The notes below the pieces were generated by a model. That model was not told the DNA's origin. It did no database searches and saw only the letters and a list, made by a program, of their open reading frames with translations. 64,000 bases of DNA, taken from Antennarius striatus. Taxonomy: Eukaryota > Chordata > Actinopteri > Lophiiformes > Antennariidae. The DNA lies in assembly GCF_040054535.1 (NCBI RefSeq), contig NC_090785.1:17156001-17220000 (forward strand), in the 5' to 3' direction. The translations under genes and the position numbers were made by a program. Positions 59,420 to 64,000 of this stretch are shown here, one piece after another (position 1 is the stretch's first letter; each line of letters opens with the position of its first letter).

Positions 59420-62400
59420 CATTTCATCTGTGGCACTTTTTACTTTTGACCACGATGTTTTTGATATGAATGCTACTTGGATTAATCTGCACATGCCATA
59501 GTTACAGTGTATCATTGGTCCATGTATGCCGTTTGGCGTAAAACCATTTTAGTGGATGATGCTGATGTTATTCACTTCAATGCCTCTGGGGGGCAGTACA
59601 GTCCAATCCTGACATTGATTCTCCCCTCACTGGCAGCACTAGCTGTGTGTTGACACTAATGTATGAATCTTTATCCACTGAATAGGTAATGAATATGTAT
59701 TCAGGCCATGTTGTGCACGCATCTCACATATATGATAGCTCTTACGTTTTATTTGAGTATCAAAAGGGCTCATTGTAGCCTCAGTAATGTCTTGTGCTGG
59801 CTGTACTAAGAGCACTGTAGTTGCTGTAATGATAAAAGTGAGGATATGAGGCAGTAGTAGAAAGGATGAAAGCAGCACAGACTTCTGTGCTAAGTGCATG
59901 ATTAATAAAGTGGCGCCCAGATCAATGCAAGTGTATTAGAAAAGGATCTCGCACAGATTTCCCCTTCATGTTCGGCCCGTGAGACATGAAGAGGCTCATC
60001 TATCACTACGTCAATCTGCCTGTCGCATGTCAGAATAATGTGTAGGAAAGCACTTACCTCGGCAGACCCACTCTTGAGCCGTCAGCCCTTTTTATCCCTG
60101 CTGTAGAAGTAGGCAGAAGCTTTACCTTACCAGCTGTTCCTTTCTAGTGAACAGCTGTGCCAAGATTTTAGGGTGTTCCCTACAATCTTGGCACCAAGAT
60201 TTTTATTTTGGTGATCAGAGGACGGTTTGACATCAGCTGATTTTGGTAACATACCAGGGATTCATAGACTGAGTTTGACCATATCTCTCAAATTAAGATT
60301 AAATTAAGCAACAGCCTTTTGGAAACAAACACTCATCCACTTAAAAGTTAGCATGAAAGAAAATGACTGACCATAATTACTTTGTGGTTGGGAACTGACT
60401 TGGTGCCACTAACCTCGAGTGAAACGTCTTCATATTCCAAAAGCATGACTGCTGCATCTCTTATTTGAAGCAACTTCAGTTTTTCTCTCAGTTAATTTTA
60501 AAACATCCGTTGACATACAGCAGAACAATAACAACAATGCTTAACAAGACAAATCAAATTTATTAAAATACAGTAAATCAAAATTTAGCCTCGTGGGGCT
60601 TCACAATTTTACAGTTAATTATATCCTCTCTCACTCAGATGAGGAATGAGTCCCATAAAACAGAAGAGCCCTTGGGCAGAACCAATCTGCTCCGTCCCGT
60701 CTTGAAGAGGATGTTGATGCTATGAGTCCAGTTTGTTATTGACTGGCCCCCGAAGGTCCTCTTATGAATCCACCATCTTCGCTTCCTGACCTCCATTTCC
60801 TGCACACGTGGTCGACAACAAGCTCATTGCTCAGAAGATATTGGTGATTGTCTTTGTTCCACATGACAGCTCTGTAAAAATAGTTTGTAAGACAGAATGT
60901 TTCTCACTGGAAACTTTTCACTAAATTCACCCGTGTCAGCAAAACGTTTTGTAATTTCTCACTGGATATATAAACTGCAACTTGGGTGGACTGGTTGGCA
61001 CAGGCGCACCAGAGTGAGGTGTAATTGTAGATCTAATATGCTGTTAGTGGTGTTCATGCAGACAGCTACCAAAGACCGCAGTTAGATTAGTGTAAAACTG
61101 CTGTCAAACCAGTTTTATAAAGGTTTAGTGGGTGTTTCCAGGCCAAATCTCATGCCCTTAAGCCAAAATGTTATTTTCCCTCTGTTCACCAGACTTTTCC
61201 TTTCAGCAATGCCTCAGCTATAGATAGGTGAATGTGTATATCTGCGATCAGAGCTGCTGAGTTGAAATGAGTGCCTCAGCGTCTGCTAGTATTTGCAGCT
61301 GATAACCCACAGGCCTCTACAAGTCCTATCAGTTCAGCTGGTGTTGAGACAATAGAAAGGGTCAAGGAGGACTGAGAATCGTGATTTCCACACGCATGTG
61401 CAAAGTTCATGGAGGAAAGTCAAAAATATTTTGCAGGGATTCCAAAACTTTTCACTGCGTTTGACAAAGTGGCTCCTTTTCTTTTCCTCTTGAGAAGAGC
61501 TTTTACATACAGGAAAAGGTGCCCAAGATTCTGCAAAGTTAATGAGCCTACAGAAATTTAATTCTCTGGATAAATCATCAATGAGAGTAATGGTAGTAAT
61601 CTTCATCAGACTGTGAGGGCAGAGGAAAGCAGCTGACCTCGGAAAATCATTCACAAAGACCTGAGATTAGGGGCACGGACACATGCACTCGGATAGGAAA
61701 ACTTTGGCCGGCTAGATCTCAAATAGCTAAACTCGTCAAAGTGCAACACAATGTCCCACGCTTGACACAAAGCATCAATTAATAAAATAAAGGTAAATTA
61801 TCTCTCCTGGGTTAAGACGAGACGCTCTGTGGGCCGTAACCAAGACGTCAAGGTGAATGTGAGTTGAGAATAGGATCAATGCCTTTCATTATGAGGAGCA
61901 GGTTTCATGAGACAGGCCAGAACAGGTCAGAGATTCCAGCGGAAAGCTATGAATAGAGTGCCGTGGGAATCTACTGTCTGCCTCCTGTCGGTTTCCTCCG
62001 CATCGACACACAGGCAGAGCGGCTGAAGGTATGCTGAATGAGGGAACGAGTGACAGGGCTATTGTGCTTAAGAGGACAGAAGCAGTGGGATTAGTCTGTC
62101 TTTGACACTGAAGGCTGAGATGATCCAGCGTGTGGAGGGAATCTGTCATCGGCAGACCTGCAGGTGGTCCAGAGGTCTGGGCAGGGTATTCGACCCCTCC
62201 AACCAAGAAAACAAGAAGGGTTTTCACCTGGGAGCAGAGTCATATTTACCCTGTGTAACCCTGGAATGTGATTCTCTCCACCTCCTCTCCTCACCTCGCC
62301 ACCATTGTTTCGGAGCCACTTTCACTCGTCCCAACGGGCCTGAGCTGAGCGCCATGAGGATAATAGTGATGTCCCCCCCTGTTTTGCATGAAGGGGGAAA

Positions 62401-62600
62401 CAAGATTATGGCTTTTCAATTAGGAGAAAAATTCTGAAAAAAAAAACATGCAAGCTCGGTAGCTAGCAATGCGCAACGCTGGGCCCTACTTTTCTACGCC
62501 CCCGTTTTCAAATCCCTTGAAGCTCTCTCAAAGGTGACCCGCGGATGACTGAACGCTTTTCTGGGCCAAAGCTGGCTCTGCTAAATCATGAGACCTAGTA
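59420..62600. other. Intergenic stretch, no gene recognised
   Basis: A CTCF-like match CCTCTGGGGGGCAG lies at 59583-59596. A repeat remnant lies at 60540-60800. Between about 61,650 and 62,450 the DNA is less AT-rich and complex, but open frames on both strands lack recognisable domains. It may hold noncoding elements. Confidence 0.4.
60540..60800 (+). repeat. Diverged interspersed repeat
   Basis: Text such as 'aatttattaaaatacagta', 'tagcctcgtggggcttcaca', 'acagttaattatatcctctc' and 'gagtcccataaaacagaaga' resembles, with many changes, a common fish repeat with 'gcctc..agggctttacaat...acagca'. Ends not defined. Confidence 0.35.
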
Positions 62601-62664
62601 AAGTTTGGATGAGTGTCTCATAAGGGCACGATGAGACAGGTATCATAAAGATGACGAACAGCTC

Positions 62665-62795
62665 TACATGTCACCAGCTCCTGCCAGAAAAGCCAGGAGA
62701 TTAATGAGGGCCAAGACACCACTGCTAATAAGACTCATCTCTTTAATTGGCTCAATGATATTACTGTGCAAATGGGCAAGGGTGGTAGTGTGTGC
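62665..62795. promoter_or_regulatory. Candidate conserved noncoding element
   Basis: Balanced-complexity DNA with several homeodomain-type words (gattaatgag, gctaataaga, ctttaattgg) and an octamer-like tgtgcaaat, next to no gene. It has the look of a developmental enhancer. Conservation could not be tested here. Confidence 0.3.
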
Positions 62796-62827
62796 TTGTT
62801 CAAATGTGTGTGCGATATCCATATCTG

Positions 62828-62853
62828 CGATGTGTGTGTGTGTGTGTGTGTGT
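62828..62853. repeat. (GT)n microsatellite
   Basis: Uninterrupted GT run, just right of the candidate conserved element. Confidence 0.9.
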
Positions 62854-63230
62854 TTGGAGGGCATCAGGTGTGTCTGCACGTCTTAACCGCGGGCGGCGCA
62901 CCATGCATGTGCCTGTGATCAGCTCCCTCATATCCCTTCTGTGTGGATACAAGCCAGAGACGAGGTAAGGGAGCCTCATTAGAAAGAAAGCACTTCTATT
63001 GCAGGCTAGGATTTAACACCTCACCCAATAATAATTTATTCAAATTATTGTTAAGAATTCCATGGCGCTGGTGGATATAGGGGTTAGGTTATGTAAGAGT
63101 GCGACAGTGCTTAGTTTGAATGTGATATGATGATAATTATAAATCCAAGGAGACGACAGATGGTGGGGTGTTTTAAAGGTTCAGCAGGTAGAAGTATTAC
63201 CACTCGGCCGCTTCTACATCAGTCCCTGGT

Positions 63231-63398
63231 GGGGGGGGGGGGGGGGGGTAAGAATAAAAAGTGGTTGGAAAAGAGAGCGTGTGTCCGCAGAGAGGCAGAG
63301 CTGGTCCTTGTTAGCACGCTATTCATCAGACTTGTGAGGCCGAGGAACCCTGAGGGGTGGTGTGTGACCCCCTCACCCCTCACCCCTGACCCCCCCCC
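63231..63398. repeat. Poly-G run and opposing C-tract cluster
   Basis: Eighteen G in a row at 63231-63248. At 63368-63398 there are four C tracts (5, 4, 4 and 9 long) with 3-4-base spacers, a textbook G-quadruplex pattern on the minus strand. Confidence 0.85.
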
Positions 63399-63539
63399 AA
63401 ACCAACACCTGGAGCTGAGGTATTTCCTCATAACATTCACTTGTAACATTTTTGTCTCCCGTAATTGATTGGCGTCTGACTTTGCTGCGGCCCCCTGTGG
63501 AGCTGAACTGCTCTTGAATGGTTGTAAATTTCAACGCGA

Positions 63540-64000
63540 TCTACATCTAAATGCAATGGAGGGAAAAAAAAGAAAAAAAAAGCACCAGCGAGTTCTCCTC
63601 TCCGCTCGCACGGCGTATTCATAGAGTAGGGAGTGGATGACCCAGGGCGATTGGACGGGAGTGGATTTGCAGAGGGAGGAAGGAGGAAATGCAGGAGAGG
63701 ACAGGGGAGGGACAGGAGACTGAATAGGAGGTGGAGGAGGGAGGTCAGGGTCACAGCTGCGATAAAGGGGTCAGAATGAAAGATGTTGCTTCGAGTCCGG
63801 CAGCGTGCAAAATAAACATCCTCCTAAATATAGATTGGAGAACCCGCTCATCCGTCATCGCTGCTGCTTCAGCAGGTGGGAGAAACTTTCTGTACAGAAG
63901 AGCCTGAATCCTGTCTGCTCTGGGCAAACGCATTACACTTAATAAAGTAAAAAATGTGTCCAGAAGACCTTGATCCTCACTTCACAGACCCCGGAACAAA
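63540..64000. other. Purine-rich stretch and window end, no gene recognised
   Basis: A poly-purine block (about 63640-63750) with many GGAGG words, then ordinary DNA. I see no supportable exon. The short minus-strand frames here are low in complexity. Confidence 0.4.

Noticed and set aside
61889-62437. Overlapping 100-codon frames on both strands in the right flank
   Set aside because: No recognisable domain or exon pattern. Could be noncoding regulatory DNA.
63127-63754. Frames across the poly-G and purine-rich region
   Set aside because: Low-complexity translations (glycine, proline and leucine runs) with no similarity.

Overview
The window is nuclear DNA of a ray-finned fish, most likely a teleost. 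Evidence: intron-rich vertebrate genes with GT/AG introns, compact gene spacing, interspersed repeats of teleost type (tRNA-headed SINEs, GATG-tailed repeats, a degenerate LINE), and proteins that align closely with their human counterparts. No prokaryotic, viral or CRISPR features were seen.

Layout. 1-5.8 kb holds no recognised gene, only repeat remnants, including a LINE reverse-transcriptase fragment at about 2.2-3.2 kb. 5.8-8.9 kb: eif4ebp3l (a 4E-BP translation repressor) on the minus strand. 9.4-13.5 kb: repeats. 13.7-24.2 kb: acsl4 (long-chain acyl-CoA synthetase) on plus. 24.2-26.1 kb: nxt2 (mRNA export cofactor) on minus, tail to tail with acsl4. 26.6-29.3 kb: psmd10 (gankyrin) on plus, head to head with nxt2. 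30.4-36.5 kb: xiap (caspase inhibitor) on plus. 37.5-59.4 kb: stag2 (cohesin subunit) on plus. 59.4-64 kb: no gene found; it holds candidate conserved noncoding DNA and G/C tracts.

The genes do not form one pathway. They form a block whose human counterparts lie on Xq (PSMD10, NXT2, ACSL4, XIAP, STAG2), here packed into under 50 kb. All five plus/minus gene models were built exon by exon; every splice junction keeps frame and ends in the expected stop: eif4ebp3l 112 aa, acsl4 712 aa, nxt2 143 aa, psmd10 226 aa, xiap 464 aa, stag2 1272 aa.

I found no wholly new system. The most notable observations are: overlapping acsl4/nxt2 poly(A) signals; a shared nxt2/psmd10 promoter; a group of perfect short hairpins in noncoding DNA that look like template-switch products; an intron inside xiap BIR1 and a Trp-to-His change in the BIR3 groove; a His/Gln-rich stretch in the stag2 tail; a perfect palindrome holding TCTCGCGAGA in eif4ebp3l intron 1; and repeat families with several copies in the window.
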